Position numbers and translations under genes: made by a program | The notes under the pieces: generated by a model | The model's input: the letters and a program-made list of their open reading frames with translations, nothing else | Told to the model about the DNA's origin: nothing | The model's database searches: none | Shown: positions 35,026-46,649 of the stretch, one piece after another | Position numbering within the stretch: position 1 is the first letter of the stretch | How the letters are laid out: the number at the start of each line of letters is the position of its first letter | NCBI RefSeq assembly: GCF_023074835.1 | Contig: NZ_JALLGW010000001.1 | Location: 1,488,001 to 1,552,000 of the forward strand | DNA from: Halomarina salina | GTDB taxonomy: Archaea; Halobacteriota; Halobacteria; Halobacteriales; Haloarculaceae | DNA length: 64,000 nucleotides | Direction: 5' to 3'

Positions 35026-36096
35026 TTATACCACCGAGCGGCTGTCGCTCGGTCGTGTCGTCTTCTCCGCGATACGTTCCAGCACCTCCTCGGAGGAGGT
35101 CTCCCGCCTCGGGTCGTCGCTGATACGGTGCACCACGAACTCCAGGAGGTCGAACTCGCCGAGTAGTCGTCTCGTCGTCCGTCGGTCGAGCCCGAGGCGC
35201 TGCTGGACCTGGTACACCGTGACCGAGGCACAGACCGCGGCGACGAGGTCGTCGAGCGTGACGCCGTCGGGGTGCGAGACGGTCTCGTCGGCGATGCGCT
35301 CGAAGCCGTGTTCGATCACCGCGGTGTCGACCGTCTCCTCGTCGGTGGTCGCGCCGCCGTCGACCCGGTCGTCGGTCTGCCGGTCGTCGGTCTGTCGGGC
35401 GTCTCTCGCCGTCGTCTCGTAGGAGACCGCCGTGTGGACGCCCGCGTCGATCATGTACCGGCGGACGGTCTCGGTCGAGACGTCCATCTCGACGTATCGG
35501 TTCATCTCCGCGAAGGTGTCACAGGACTCGTAGAGCCGGGTCAGGAAGGCGGTGTCCTCGTACGGCGGCAGCGTCTCGTCTCTGACTGTCGCGAGTCGCT
35601 CGGCGATGGCAGGGTCGCGGTCGTCGTCACCGCTCGGTGCTGGGGGGTCGTCCGCGGACGAATCGTCCTCGGGCGGGACCGTCACCGTCTGGGCTCCCGC
35701 CGTCGAGGGTGGTGTCTCCGCCGGACCGCCCTCGGAGGGGTCGATACACAGGCGCACGGTCAGCACGACCCCGTCGTCGGTGACGACCGTCTCCTCTACG
35801 CGTGTGTCGACGGCGTTCGCCGTCGCCTCGTCGAGACCGTCGAGCATCGGGGTCGAGAACTCGATTCGAACGCCGTCCGGTCCGGTCGGTGTCGCGGTCG
35901 TCGGTTCGAGACGAGCGCCGGTGTCGCTCCCGGGGGCCGGACAGAACGAGACTGGGAGTTCCAGCGTCGCTTCGAGCCGACCGGCCGCCGTGTCCGTCGT
36001 CCGTACCTCGACGTTCTCGACCGCCTGGCCGTGCGACTCGTACTCCTCGACGACTCGAGAGAGGATATCGAACGAGGGGCCGAGTCCCACAATCAT
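35026..36096 (-). CDS. haloarchaeal HTH-domain protein, probable regulator
   Basis: 356-residue acidic protein. The N-terminal 110 residues are beta-rich. A Pro/Asp-rich linker at about 125-165 is followed by a helical segment, LTRLYESCDTFAEMNRYVEMDVSTETVRRYMIDAGVH, a HTH-like block seen in haloarchaeal regulators. The C-terminus has a second HTH-like region (TVYQVQQRLGLDRRTTRRLLGEF). It sits between the MetF-like gene (-) and, divergently, the first DMGDH-like gene (+). A CTTATCC element about 28 bases before its ATG suggests leaderless expression. It is a good candidate regulator of the demethylation genes, but no family name could be given. Confidence 0.6.
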   Translation of the reverse strand: MIVGLGPSFDILSRVVEEYESHGQAVENVEVRTTDTAAGRLEATLELPVSFCPAPGSDTGARLEPTTATPTGPDGVRIEFSTPMLDGLDEATANAVDTRVEETVVTDDGVVLTVRLCIDPSEGGPAETPPSTAGAQTVTVPPEDDSSADDPPAPSGDDDRDPAIAERLATVRDETLPPYEDTAFLTRLYESCDTFAEMNRYVEMDVSTETVRRYMIDAGVHTAVSYETTARDARQTDDRQTDDRVDGGATTDEETVDTAVIEHGFERIADETVSHPDGVTLDDLVAAVCASVTVYQVQQRLGLDRRTTRRLLGEFDLLEFVVHRISDDPRRETSSEEVLERIAEKTTRPSDSRSVV

Positions 36097-36308
36097 GCTA
36101 CTTCATGACACGTTGTGGAGGATAAGGATAGATGCTGACTATCGAACCCCTTCAAGACCACCCGGTGCGGGCGTCGCGTCGCCCGTCACTCCCGCTGTGG
36201 CGGTCGAGACCCGCCCGCTCGACCGGTACGGTGTCGGATACGTCGAGGAGTCGGCCGAGGGTGGCAGTAACTATATTGTCACACCTGCGGCACATCCGAG
36301 GGAGATTC

Positions 36309-38879
36309 ATGAACCCAACCGAAAGCCTTCCGACGGACGCGTCTACGGTCGTCGTCGGTGCCGGTATCGTCGGCTGTAACGTCGCCTATCAGCTGACGGC
36401 ACTCGGCCGAGAGGACGTGGTGGTGGTCGACCAGGGACCGATGCCGACGACGGGCGGTTCGTCGACCCACGCGCCGGGCATCATGTTCCAGACGGCCGAG
36501 GAGAAGATCCTCACCAAGTTCGCCGACTACAGCCGCCAGCTGTACTCGACGCTCGAAGGGGCCGACGGTGAACAGGCGTACCGCGAGGTCGGTGGCATCG
36601 AGGTCGCCCGGAGCGACGAGCGCATGGACTTCCTCCAGCGCCGCGTCGAGAACGCGCTGGCGTGGGGTATCGACGAACCACAGGTGCTCGGCCCGGAGGA
36701 GGTGGTCGAGCACCTCCCGCTGGTCGACCCCGAGGCGATTCAGGGGGGGTACTACTCCCCGACCGACGGTCAGGCGTCGGGCGTCGTCGCCTGCGACGCG
36801 CTCGCTCGGGAGGCGATGGACCGGGGTGCGACGTTCGTCCCCCACACGCGAACCGAGGACGTCGAGGTCGGAGCCGACGGGGTCGAGGCGGTCGTCACCG
36901 AGCGCGGCCGCATCGAGTGCGACGAGGTGGTCGTCGCGACGAACATCTGGGCACGCCAGCTGGGCGAGACGTTGGGCGTCCACCTGCCCGTCGCACCGGT
37001 CGAACACCAGTACACGATGACCGAACCGCTCGCGGAGCTCGCCGACAACGCCGTCGACGTCACCGACCACCCGCTGTACGAGAACTACGAGAACGTCTCG
37101 GGCGAGAAGGCCGAGCGACTGCTCGCGGCTCCCGACCGGCCCATCCTCCGCGACCAGGACAACGCGATGTACTACCGGACGCACGGGGACTCCTACGGTA
37201 TCGGATCGTACAACCACGACCCGGTCGTCCCGAACCCCGAGGAGCTCGGCGGCAACGACCCCGACGGCAACCAGGCGTCGGTACACGACTTCACCGAGCG
37301 GTTCATGAACGAGGCGACACATCCCGACCGCCCGGACAAGGCACCGCGCCAGGCGAGCGACGAACTCATCCCCGCGACGGCCGGGAAGGACCTGGAGTTC
37401 AAGTACAACGGGATGTTCGCGGAGTCGCCCAACGGCCTCCCCGTCATGGGTCCCGTCGAGGGGTACGACGGGCTCTGGACGGCCGCAGCCATCTGGATTA
37501 CACACGCGGGCGGGGCGGGGAAGGCCCTCGCGGAGTGGATGGTCAACGGCACGCCCAGACTCCCCGACGGTCCCATCGACCTCGCACACGCCGACGTCAA
37601 CCGGTTCGACGAGCACGAGGGGAGCTGGGAGTTCACCCGCGACATCGGCGGCGAGCAGTACCGTATCGTCTACAACGTCATGCACCCGAAGTGGGTCTGG
37701 GAGGACACGCAGCGGGACATTCGGCGGACGCCGATGTACCACGTCCACGAGGAGTACGACGCCGAACTGTGGGCTGAGGCCGGGTGGGAGGTCCCCCAGT
37801 GGTTCGAGTCGAACGCCGACCTCCTCGAGGAGTTCGGCGACCGCATCCCCGACCAAGAAGGGTGGGAGGCGACGTACTGGTCCCCGCTCGAAGGCGCGGA
37901 GGCGCTGAACGTCCGGGAGAACGTCGGGCTCCACGACATGACCTCGTTCAACAAGATCGAGATCGTCGGCCCGGACGCCGGCGAGTTCGTCCAGCGCCTC
38001 TGTACGAACGACATGGCCATCGACGTCGGGCAGGTGCGCTACACGCTCATGTGCAACGAGTCCGGCGGCGTCCGTGCGGACGTCACCGTCACCCGGACCG
38101 ACGAGGACCGATATCTCCTGCTGACGACCGGTCGCGAGGTGGGGAACAACCACGTCGCGTGGGTGCGCGAACACGCCCCGGCGGGCGTCGTCGTCACCGA
38201 CGTCACCTCCAGCCTCGCCGCGATGGTCTGTACCGGCCCGAACGCTCGCGACGTCCTCTCTGAGGTCACGGACGTCGACCTCTCGGACGATGCGTTCCCG
38301 TTCTTCACGAGTCAGGAGTGCTTCGTCAGGAACGTGCCCGTGACCGCTCTGCGCGTCTCCTACGCCGGCGAACTCGGCTGGGAGCTGTACACCCCCTCGG
38401 AGTACGGCGAGACGCTCTGGCGGTACCTGCTGGAGGCGGGCGAGGACCACGGACTCCGACCCTACGGCAACGGCGCGCTGAACGCGCTGCGCATCGAGAA
38501 GGGGTTCCGGCTGTGGGGCGTCGACCTCGACACCGAGCAGAACCCCTACGAGACGGGACTGGGGTGGGCCGTGGACCTCGACACCGACTTCATCGGGAAG
38601 GAGGCCGTCGCGGCGGCCGCCGACGGCGACCGCTCGAAGCGGGTCGCCTGCATGACGCTGGACGACCCGGAGGCCGTCGTCCTCGCCGACCGGCCCGTCC
38701 TCGACGGCGACGACCCCGTCGGCTACGTCCACAGCGCGGAGTACGGCTACACCGTCGGGGCCTGTGTCGCCTACACCTACCTCCCGCCCGAGTACGCCGA
38801 GCCGGGGACCGAACTCGACGTGCGCTACGAGGGCGACCGGTACGCGGCGACCGTCCGCGAGGAACCGCTCGTCGACTGA
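36309..38879 (+). CDS. dimethylglycine/sarcosine dehydrogenase-like flavoprotein fused to GcvT (copy 1)
   Basis: 856-residue two-part enzyme. The N-terminal DAO-type FAD domain has VVGAGIVGCNVAYQL near residue 16. A His in SSTHAPG lies at the place of the FAD-attaching His of mammalian dimethylglycine and sarcosine dehydrogenases. The C-terminal half (from about residue 430) is a GcvT-like folate domain (VGLHDMTSFNKIEIVGPDAGEF, NALRIEKGFRLWGVDLDTEQNPYETGL). The expected reaction is oxidative N-demethylation, passing the methyl group as methylene to THF. An AT-rich CTATATT about 38 bases upstream is a plausible TATA. Followed by a paralogue at 39120. Dimethylglycine, sarcosine or another N-methyl amine are candidate substrates. 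Confidence 0.9.
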   Translation: MNPTESLPTDASTVVVGAGIVGCNVAYQLTALGREDVVVVDQGPMPTTGGSSTHAPGIMFQTAEEKILTKFADYSRQLYSTLEGADGEQAYREVGGIEVARSDERMDFLQRRVENALAWGIDEPQVLGPEEVVEHLPLVDPEAIQGGYYSPTDGQASGVVACDALAREAMDRGATFVPHTRTEDVEVGADGVEAVVTERGRIECDEVVVATNIWARQLGETLGVHLPVAPVEHQYTMTEPLAELADNAVDVTDHPLYENYENVSGEKAERLLAAPDRPILRDQDNAMYYRTHGDSYGIGSYNHDPVVPNPEELGGNDPDGNQASVHDFTERFMNEATHPDRPDKAPRQASDELIPATAGKDLEFKYNGMFAESPNGLPVMGPVEGYDGLWTAAAIWITHAGGAGKALAEWMVNGTPRLPDGPIDLAHADVNRFDEHEGSWEFTRDIGGEQYRIVYNVMHPKWVWEDTQRDIRRTPMYHVHEEYDAELWAEAGWEVPQWFESNADLLEEFGDRIPDQEGWEATYWSPLEGAEALNVRENVGLHDMTSFNKIEIVGPDAGEFVQRLCTNDMAIDVGQVRYTLMCNESGGVRADVTVTRTDEDRYLLLTTGREVGNNHVAWVREHAPAGVVVTDVTSSLAAMVCTGPNARDVLSEVTDVDLSDDAFPFFTSQECFVRNVPVTALRVSYAGELGWELYTPSEYGETLWRYLLEAGEDHGLRPYGNGALNALRIEKGFRLWGVDLDTEQNPYETGLGWAVDLDTDFIGKEAVAAAADGDRSKRVACMTLDDPEAVVLADRPVLDGDDPVGYVHSAEYGYTVGACVAYTYLPPEYAEPGTELDVRYEGDRYAATVREEPLVD

Positions 38880-39119
38880 CCTCGGTCGGCCGCACGACCG
38901 GCGTCTCCTCGTGTGTCGATTCTGTCACGCTGTGGTTCGTGGACGCGTCGAGGTGCAGTCGGGCCCCCGACAGAACGCAGTCGGCCGACCGTCGAGGTAC
39001 TGACCGAGAAATGCCGCGTCGGCGCTCCTGAGGCGTCTTCGACACCGTTTCGTCGTGAGCGCCGGCCCGCCCGCCGGAGTACTTAATATTCCGAGCGTTC
39101 GAGATTGTGACCGATTGAC

Positions 39120-41675
39120 ATGAGTTCTGGCGAGCTTCCATCCAGTGCCGAGACCGTCATCGTCGGTAGCGGGGCGGTCGGGTGTAGTGTCGCGTACCAC
39201 CTCTCGGAACTCGGTGCGCAGGACGTGGTCGTCGTCGACCAGGGACCGCTGCCGGTGACCGGCGGGTCGTCGGTCCACGCGCCGGGCATCATGTTCCAGA
39301 CGTCGCCCTCGAAAGTGCAGACGAAGGCGGCTCACTACACGAGTCGACTGTTCTCGGAGATGGGCGTGTACGACGAGGTGGGCGGTATCGAGGTCGCTCG
39401 GAGCGACGAGCGCATGGACTTCCTCCAGCGCCGCGTCGAGAACGCACGCTCGTACGGATTGCCGGACCCGCAGTTGCTCGGCCCCGAGGAGGTGGTCGAG
39501 CACCTCCCGCTGGTCGATTCCGACGAGATTCTCGGCGGCTACTACTCGCCGACCGACGGTCGCGTCGACGGTATCGGTGCCCTCCAGTGGTACATCGAGC
39601 ACTCGGACGCGACGTTCTACGGCGACACCGAGGTGACCGACCTCGTGGTCGAGGGTGGGACGATTCGAGCGGTCGAGACCGACCGTGGACGCATCGACTG
39701 CGAGCGGTGCGTCGTCGCGACGAACAACTGGGGCTACCAGACGGGCCGTCTCGCGGGTATCGACCTCCCCATCGCCCCGGTCGAACACCAGTACGTCGTC
39801 ACCGAACCGCTCGACGAACTGTCCGAGTACGGCAGTTCCGTGGGCGACAACACCACCGACCTCGACGTGCCGGGGAACCGCGACATCCAGGAGTTCATGA
39901 GCGAAGCCCCCACGCAACCCGTGGGCCGCGACCAGGACCACTCGCTGTACTTCCGCAACCACGGCGACGCCCTCGGGATGGGGTCGTACAACCACGAGTC
40001 GCTCCCGGTCGACCCCGAGACGATGGGGGCGAACAGCGAGGACCGCCAGGCGTCGGTCCGGGAGTTCTCCCGACGACACTGGGAGCGGGCGACCCACCCC
40101 GACCGGGACACGTCGGCGAAGCAGGCGTTCGACGAACTGCTGCCCGCCAGCGTCGACGCCGAGTACGCCGTGACCGAGAACGGCATCTTCGTCTTCACGC
40201 CGGACGGGATGCCCGCCGTCGGACCGACCGCACAGGTCGAGGACCTCTGGAGCGCGCTCGCCATCTGGTGGACCCACTCCGGGGGGTACGGTCGCCTGGT
40301 CGCCGAGTGGATGGAGAACGACGTCCCGCGCCTCCCGTCGGGGCCGGTCGACGTCGGCGGTATCCACGTCCGCCGGTTCGCACCGCACACCGGGGAGAAG
40401 GGGTACTTCGTCGACCGGGGTTCGACCCGGTATCGGCAGGTCTACTCCATCGTCGAACCGCGGTGGCAACCCGAGGACCACCGCGGCCTCCGACGGAGTC
40501 CGTTCTACGACCAGCAACGCGAGTTGGGTGCGAACTTCGTCCAGAGCGGCGGGTGGGAGAGCGCCCAGTGGTACGAGTCGAACGCCGACCTCGTCGAACG
40601 GTACGCCGAGGAGATTTCCGAGCAGGACGGGTGGGAGTCCATCAACCGGTCGCCCATCGAGGGGGCGGAGCACCTCCACACCCGCGACGCGGTGTCGATG
40701 TTCGACATGACCTCGTTCAGTTCCATCGTCGTCGAGGGGCCGGACAGCGGGGCGTTCCTCCAGCGCACGTGTAGCAACGACGTGGACATCGACGTCGGAC
40801 AGGTCCGCTACTCGCTGCTGTTGAACGAGGGCGGCGGCATCCTCGCCGACGTCACCGTCGTCCGACTGGACGACGAGCGGTACATGGTGACGACGGGCGG
40901 GGGGAACTCGCCGGGCATCCACGGTACCTGGCTGAGGGAACGCGCTCCGGACACGGTCTCGGTCACCGTCGAGGAGGGCGCGAGGTCGACGGTCGGCCTG
41001 TGGGGACCGAAGGCGCGGCTCCTGTTGCAGCGCTGTACCGACGCCGACATCTCGAACGGAGGTCTGCCGTACTTCCGGGCGAAGCGGCTCTACGTCGGCG
41101 AGGTGCCCGTCGTCGCACTGCGGGTCTCGTACGTCGGGGAACTCGGCTACGAACTGTGGGCACCGGTCGAGTACGGCCAGCGCCTCTGGGAGACGCTGTG
41201 GGAGGCGGGTCGTGACCTCGACGTCCGACCGATGGGCGGTGGTGCCCTCGAATCGATGCGACTGGAGAAGGGCTATCGACTGTGGGGGACCGACATCGAC
41301 ACCGACGCGAACCCGTTCGAAGCCGGTCTCCCGTTCGCCGTCGACCTGGACACCGACTTCGTCGGGAAGGCGGCGCTGGAGGAGGCCCGCGAATCGGGCG
41401 TCGAGAGCCGAATCACCCCCATCACGCTCGACGACTCGACGGACATCCTGTCGAGCGGGCGTCCCGTCTTACACGACGACGGCGAGGCCGTCGGCTACGT
41501 CCAGGCGGCGGACTTCGGCTACTCCATCGGGGAGTCCATCGCCTACACCTACCTCCCGAGCGAGGTGGCCGAGGCGGGGACGGCCGTCCAGGTCCTCTGT
41601 GAGGGGGTGACCTACGACGCGACCGTCCGCGACGAACCGCTGTTCGACCCCGGACGGGACCGTATCCTGCGATAA
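39120..41675 (+). CDS. dimethylglycine/sarcosine dehydrogenase-like flavoprotein fused to GcvT (copy 2)
   Basis: 851-residue paralogue of the preceding gene, collinear throughout: VIVGSGAVGCSVAYHL near residue 13, SSVHAPGIMFQT with the presumed FAD-linking His, SDERMDFLQRRVENA shared word for word with copy 1, and a C-terminal GcvT part (MFDMTSFSSIVVEGPDSGAF; SMRLEKGYRLWGTDIDTDANPFEAGL). Its own TATA-like CTTAATATT lies about 33 bases before the ATG, so it can be expressed separately. Tandem divergence suggests split duties, for example dimethylglycine for one and sarcosine for the other. Confidence 0.9.
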   Translation: MSSGELPSSAETVIVGSGAVGCSVAYHLSELGAQDVVVVDQGPLPVTGGSSVHAPGIMFQTSPSKVQTKAAHYTSRLFSEMGVYDEVGGIEVARSDERMDFLQRRVENARSYGLPDPQLLGPEEVVEHLPLVDSDEILGGYYSPTDGRVDGIGALQWYIEHSDATFYGDTEVTDLVVEGGTIRAVETDRGRIDCERCVVATNNWGYQTGRLAGIDLPIAPVEHQYVVTEPLDELSEYGSSVGDNTTDLDVPGNRDIQEFMSEAPTQPVGRDQDHSLYFRNHGDALGMGSYNHESLPVDPETMGANSEDRQASVREFSRRHWERATHPDRDTSAKQAFDELLPASVDAEYAVTENGIFVFTPDGMPAVGPTAQVEDLWSALAIWWTHSGGYGRLVAEWMENDVPRLPSGPVDVGGIHVRRFAPHTGEKGYFVDRGSTRYRQVYSIVEPRWQPEDHRGLRRSPFYDQQRELGANFVQSGGWESAQWYESNADLVERYAEEISEQDGWESINRSPIEGAEHLHTRDAVSMFDMTSFSSIVVEGPDSGAFLQRTCSNDVDIDVGQVRYSLLLNEGGGILADVTVVRLDDERYMVTTGGGNSPGIHGTWLRERAPDTVSVTVEEGARSTVGLWGPKARLLLQRCTDADISNGGLPYFRAKRLYVGEVPVVALRVSYVGELGYELWAPVEYGQRLWETLWEAGRDLDVRPMGGGALESMRLEKGYRLWGTDIDTDANPFEAGLPFAVDLDTDFVGKAALEEARESGVESRITPITLDDSTDILSSGRPVLHDDGEAVGYVQAADFGYSIGESIAYTYLPSEVAEAGTAVQVLCEGVTYDATVRDEPLFDPGRDRILR

Positions 41676-41767
41676 CGAGGGACGGACCGACGACCGACAT
41701 CGACACTCGGCCCAGACGACCGACACCCGGCACAGACCACTACCCTCGACCACACCACGACAGACTC

Positions 41768-43030
41768 ATGCCACCGACCGACGCCACCGACGCACCCGAC
41801 CTGCCCGTGACGTACCGGGACATCGAACGAGCACGCGACCGCCTCGACGACGACACCGTGGTCAAACAGACCCCCGTCGAGACGAGTACGTCACTCGGTG
41901 CGCTGGTCGACGCGGAGGTGTTCCTCAAGATGGAGCATCTCCAGTGGACGGGGTCGTTCAAGACCAGAGGCGCGTACAACAAGATCTGTCAGGACACCGA
42001 CCGTGGCGTCGAGTCGTTCGTCGCCGCGAGTGCCGGAAACCACGCGCAGGGGGTCGCCCTCGCCGCGACGAAGTGCGGGGCGTCGTCGACCATCTACATG
42101 CCGGAGACCGCACCGCAGGCGAAGGTCGACGCCACGCGAAGCTACGGGGCGACGGTCGAACTCGTCGGGAAGGACTTCCAGGAGACGATGGCGCACGCCA
42201 AGGCGGCCGTCGAGGAGACCGACGCCGAGTTCGTCCACGCCTACGACGACCCGGACATCATCGCCGGACAGGGGACGCTCGGCACCGAACTGTACCACGG
42301 CTGTCCGCACATCGACACGGTGGTCGTCCCCATCGGCGGCGGCGGCCTCATCAGCGGTGTCTCGACGGCCATCAAGCACCTCTCGCCGGACACTCGCGTC
42401 GTCGGCGTTCAGGCCACGGGTGCGGAGACGGTCCACGAGAGCCTCGAGAAGGGGATGCCGGTCACCCTCGACGAGGTGGACACCATCGCCGACGGCATCG
42501 CCACGGGCGGCATCAGCGAGACGACCCTGCGCATCATCGAGCGGAACGTCGACGAGGTCGTCACCGTCACGGACACCGAGATAGCGCAGGCCATCCTGCT
42601 GCTCCTGGAGCGGGCCAAGCAGGTCGTCGAGGGGGCGGGCGCGGCGTCGGTCGCCGCGATACTGAGCGACTCGCTCGACGTGTCGGGCGAGACCGTCGTC
42701 CCCCTCCTCTGCGGCGGGAACCTCGACATGACGAGACTCCAGACTGTGTTGGTTCACGCCCTGACCGCCCGCCAGCAGATACTCAGACTCCGGATCCGGA
42801 TCGACGACCGGCCGGGGACGCTGCAGGACATCGCCGGGACCATCGCCTCGTTCGGGGCGAACATCCACGACGTGCGCCACGACCGGTCGGTCGACGACCT
42901 CGAGATCGGCGAGGCGTATCTGGTCTTCAGGGTCGAGACGAGCGGGGAGAGCCACGCGGCGGCCATCGTCGAGGCGGTCGAATCCAGCGGCTATAGCGTC
43001 GAGAACATCGCGACGACCCTCGAGACGTAG
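41768..43030 (+). CDS. threonine/serine ammonia-lyase with C-terminal ACT domain (IlvA/TdcB type)
   Basis: 420-residue PLP enzyme. The PLP lysine is in TGSFKTRGAYNKI, the phosphate-binding loop is GGGGLISGVS, and SAGNHAQGVA binds substrate carboxylate. The C-terminal about 75 residues form an ACT-like regulatory domain (LRLRIRIDDRPGTLQDIAG). It deaminates threonine to 2-oxobutyrate or serine to pyruvate. Downstream of two N-demethylating dehydrogenases that yield glycine and methylene-THF, serine deamination would channel the product carbon to pyruvate (through a glycine hydroxymethyltransferase encoded elsewhere). That link is inference. Confidence 0.92.
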   Translation: MPPTDATDAPDLPVTYRDIERARDRLDDDTVVKQTPVETSTSLGALVDAEVFLKMEHLQWTGSFKTRGAYNKICQDTDRGVESFVAASAGNHAQGVALAATKCGASSTIYMPETAPQAKVDATRSYGATVELVGKDFQETMAHAKAAVEETDAEFVHAYDDPDIIAGQGTLGTELYHGCPHIDTVVVPIGGGGLISGVSTAIKHLSPDTRVVGVQATGAETVHESLEKGMPVTLDEVDTIADGIATGGISETTLRIIERNVDEVVTVTDTEIAQAILLLLERAKQVVEGAGAASVAAILSDSLDVSGETVVPLLCGGNLDMTRLQTVLVHALTARQQILRLRIRIDDRPGTLQDIAGTIASFGANIHDVRHDRSVDDLEIGEAYLVFRVETSGESHAAAIVEAVESSGYSVENIATTLET

Positions 43031-43173
43031 GCAGTCGGACGGGCGGAGTGCGGAGCAGTCGGGTCAGCGGGGTGAGACGACACTGGCCGCGACCGGGTTC
43101 GACCGCCGCTCGCGCCCCTCGCTCGTGGCAACATATAACATGGGTCATTTAGAACTACGAACAGGTGTCACGG

Positions 43174-43617
43174 ATGTACCAACATATACTGATACCCTAC
43201 GACGGGAGTGAAGAGGGGCTTCGAGGAGCGACGCACGGTATCGAACTCGCGAGTGCGGTGGGTGCGACGGCCCACGCGCTGTACGTCATCGACCTGCCGG
43301 GGGTACCCCGTGCCCTGTCGCTTCGTGACGACGAGGAGCAACTCAGAGAGGAGTACAACGCGTACGCGGACAAGATCCTCGACCAGATACAGGAGGTGGC
43401 GGCGGAACACGGCGTCGAGTGCGAGACCGACCGTCGAAGCGGGTCGGTCGCCGAGGAGATCTCCGACTACGCCGAGGAGAACGATATGGACGTCATCGTA
43501 CTGGCGTCGGCGTACCGCGGCCGAATCGGGACGCTCCTCGGGGGGACGACGGACAAGGTGGTGCGGACGGCGACGGTACCGGTCCTCACACAGCGGATGG
43601 GCTACGACGAGATCTGA
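43174..43617 (+). CDS. universal stress protein (UspA family)
   Basis: 147-residue Usp-fold protein. N-terminal YQHILIPYDGSEEG, central IVLASAYRGRIGTLLGGTTDKVVRTATVPVL with the ATP-binding G-x2-G-x9-G(S/T)-like loop (GTLLGGTTDKVVR). ATG at 43174 is preferred over GTG three codons earlier because MYQHILIPYDGS is the canonical start. ACATATAAC at about 43130-43138 may be its TATA box. Usp proteins are often placed beside transporters in haloarchaea; a BCCT gene follows 1.1 kb on. Confidence 0.9.
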   Translation: MYQHILIPYDGSEEGLRGATHGIELASAVGATAHALYVIDLPGVPRALSLRDDEEQLREEYNAYADKILDQIQEVAAEHGVECETDRRSGSVAEEISDYAEENDMDVIVLASAYRGRIGTLLGGTTDKVVRTATVPVLTQRMGYDEI

Positions 43618-43699
43618 GGGGGTCTACCGGCCAATCGACGGTCGGCGGCCCCCAGGGACCGACGGCCAGGTGGCGGACAGACGGGCCCGTCCTCGTCGG

Positions 43700-43861
43700 T
43701 CAGTGCGCCACGAAGAACCGCTCCCGGAGGTAGATGACGATGCTGGCGCTCAGAAAGCTGACGCCGGCGATTCCGAACTCACCGCCGGTCATCGCGAGGG
43801 CGGCGAAGCCGATGAGGACGGCGGCGACGAGCGCCGCCACCGCCGCCGGAACGTTCACCAT
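43700..43861 (-). CDS. small two-helix membrane protein
   Basis: 53 residues (62 if translation starts at 43888) with two hydrophobic segments, AAVAALVAAVLIGFAALAM and GIAGVSFLSASIVIYL, and a short basic C-terminus. It lies between the UspA gene and a zinc-ribbon gene in the same direction as the latter. Composition and hydropathy look coding. No function is recognisable. Confidence 0.55.
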   Translation of the reverse strand: MVNVPAAVAALVAAVLIGFAALAMTGGEFGIAGVSFLSASIVIYLRERFFVAH

Positions 43862-43914
43862 GTCTCCCGGTCGGTGACACGACGACATGAAACTGTACGC
43901 TCTCCGACCGGTCG

Positions 43915-44331
43915 CTAGAACAGGTGGCCGAACTCCCAGTGGTACCGACACCGGTGACAGGTCGCCCACTCGGGGACGTCGAACGCGTTGGGGTGTCGGA
44001 TGCCGTGTTCCATCGCGTCGCCACAGACCGGACACTGGAGTCGCCTGAGCGTCAGGTCGGCGAACTCGGCGGGGGGAAACACCGCCACGCAGCGGGGACA
44101 GTCGATCTTCTCGCGAGCGTCCCGCTGGTGGATGTCCGCCCCGCACCGCGGACACGCCAGCCAGGCCGACGGCCGACTGGCCCACCCCGTGTCGCCGTCT
44201 ATCGTCGTGTTGTGCGTCTCGGGGATAGCGAGGTCGAACTTCGTGGCGTCGGGGTCCTTCCTGAGTGGCCCGACGAGGATGCCGACGAGCCGTTTCAGTT
44301 GCCCGAACAACACCCCGAAACGGTCGCTCAT
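43915..44331 (-). CDS. zinc-ribbon protein of unknown function
   Basis: 138-residue protein with a basic amphipathic N-terminus (FGQLKRLVGILVGPL), then three CxxC pairs plus a fourth (CPRCGAD; CPRCVAV; CPVCGDA; CHRCRYH). These four knuckles can form two zinc ribbons. ATG at 44331 gives the natural start. It precedes the small membrane protein on the minus strand by 54 bases and may be co-transcribed with it. Similar multi-ribbon proteins in haloarchaea are uncharacterised. Confidence 0.75.
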   Translation of the reverse strand: MSDRFGVLFGQLKRLVGILVGPLRKDPDATKFDLAIPETHNTTIDGDTGWASRPSAWLACPRCGADIHQRDAREKIDCPRCVAVFPPAEFADLTLRRLQCPVCGDAMEHGIRHPNAFDVPEWATCHRCRYHWEFGHLF

Positions 44332-44754
44332 CGCCGGTACTAGCAGGGCGGTGTGGATACGCTCAGCGCTCGTCAAAGAGCAAGAGTGTCTCGAAAAATT
44401 GATAGTCGTGTTCCATACGTCCACGGCTCTGTCAGAACTCCATGGATTCCTCTCTTCTCTGCCGATTTACCGGTTCATCCTACACGTGGTGCCCGGAAAT
44501 CACGCGAACACTTATCATACCACGATTACATTTTGGGGGGTGAGGGTGTGTGGCACACTCATACGGCTCCCGGCCGTACTGTGTAGAGCGTCGTGTGCGA
44601 GTGGAGTCGTGGTCGCGTCGATGTGCTGTCCGGTCGACAGGGCAGTGGCCTCGACCGGGGCCGTACACGAACGAGCGAACGAGAACGGACACGAGGTCAA
44701 TGATTCAACTCGACAACGGACGGGCGACAGGGTATCTGTACCGTGGGGTGACCG
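44332..44754. other. 423-base gap upstream of the first BCCT gene
   Basis: No gene seen. Sequence between about 44395 and 44540 is AT-richer, including ACTTATCATACCACGATTACATTTTG in two parts (TTATCA near 44513 and TTACATTTT near 44527), likely to hold the promoter of the BCCT gene and perhaps that of the divergent zinc-ribbon gene. The remaining 200 bases before 44755 would be leader or regulatory DNA. Confidence 0.45.
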
Positions 44755-46521
<1,767 letters not shown>

Positions 46522-46649
46522 CGCGACGACGGCGACCCGACCCCTCCTTCTTTCGACCGACGACCGCGACCGGCGTGAGCCCGCGAGCGACTGCTGTCGC
46601 GGTCGTCACGGGCCACCCACGCGCCGTCGTCGTGAGGAGGGTCGACGGC

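Noticed and set aside
36279-38732. 817-codon open frame antisense to the first DMGDH-like gene
   Set aside because: No motif, composition typical of antisense of a GC-rich gene; the plus strand encodes complete FAD and GcvT domains.
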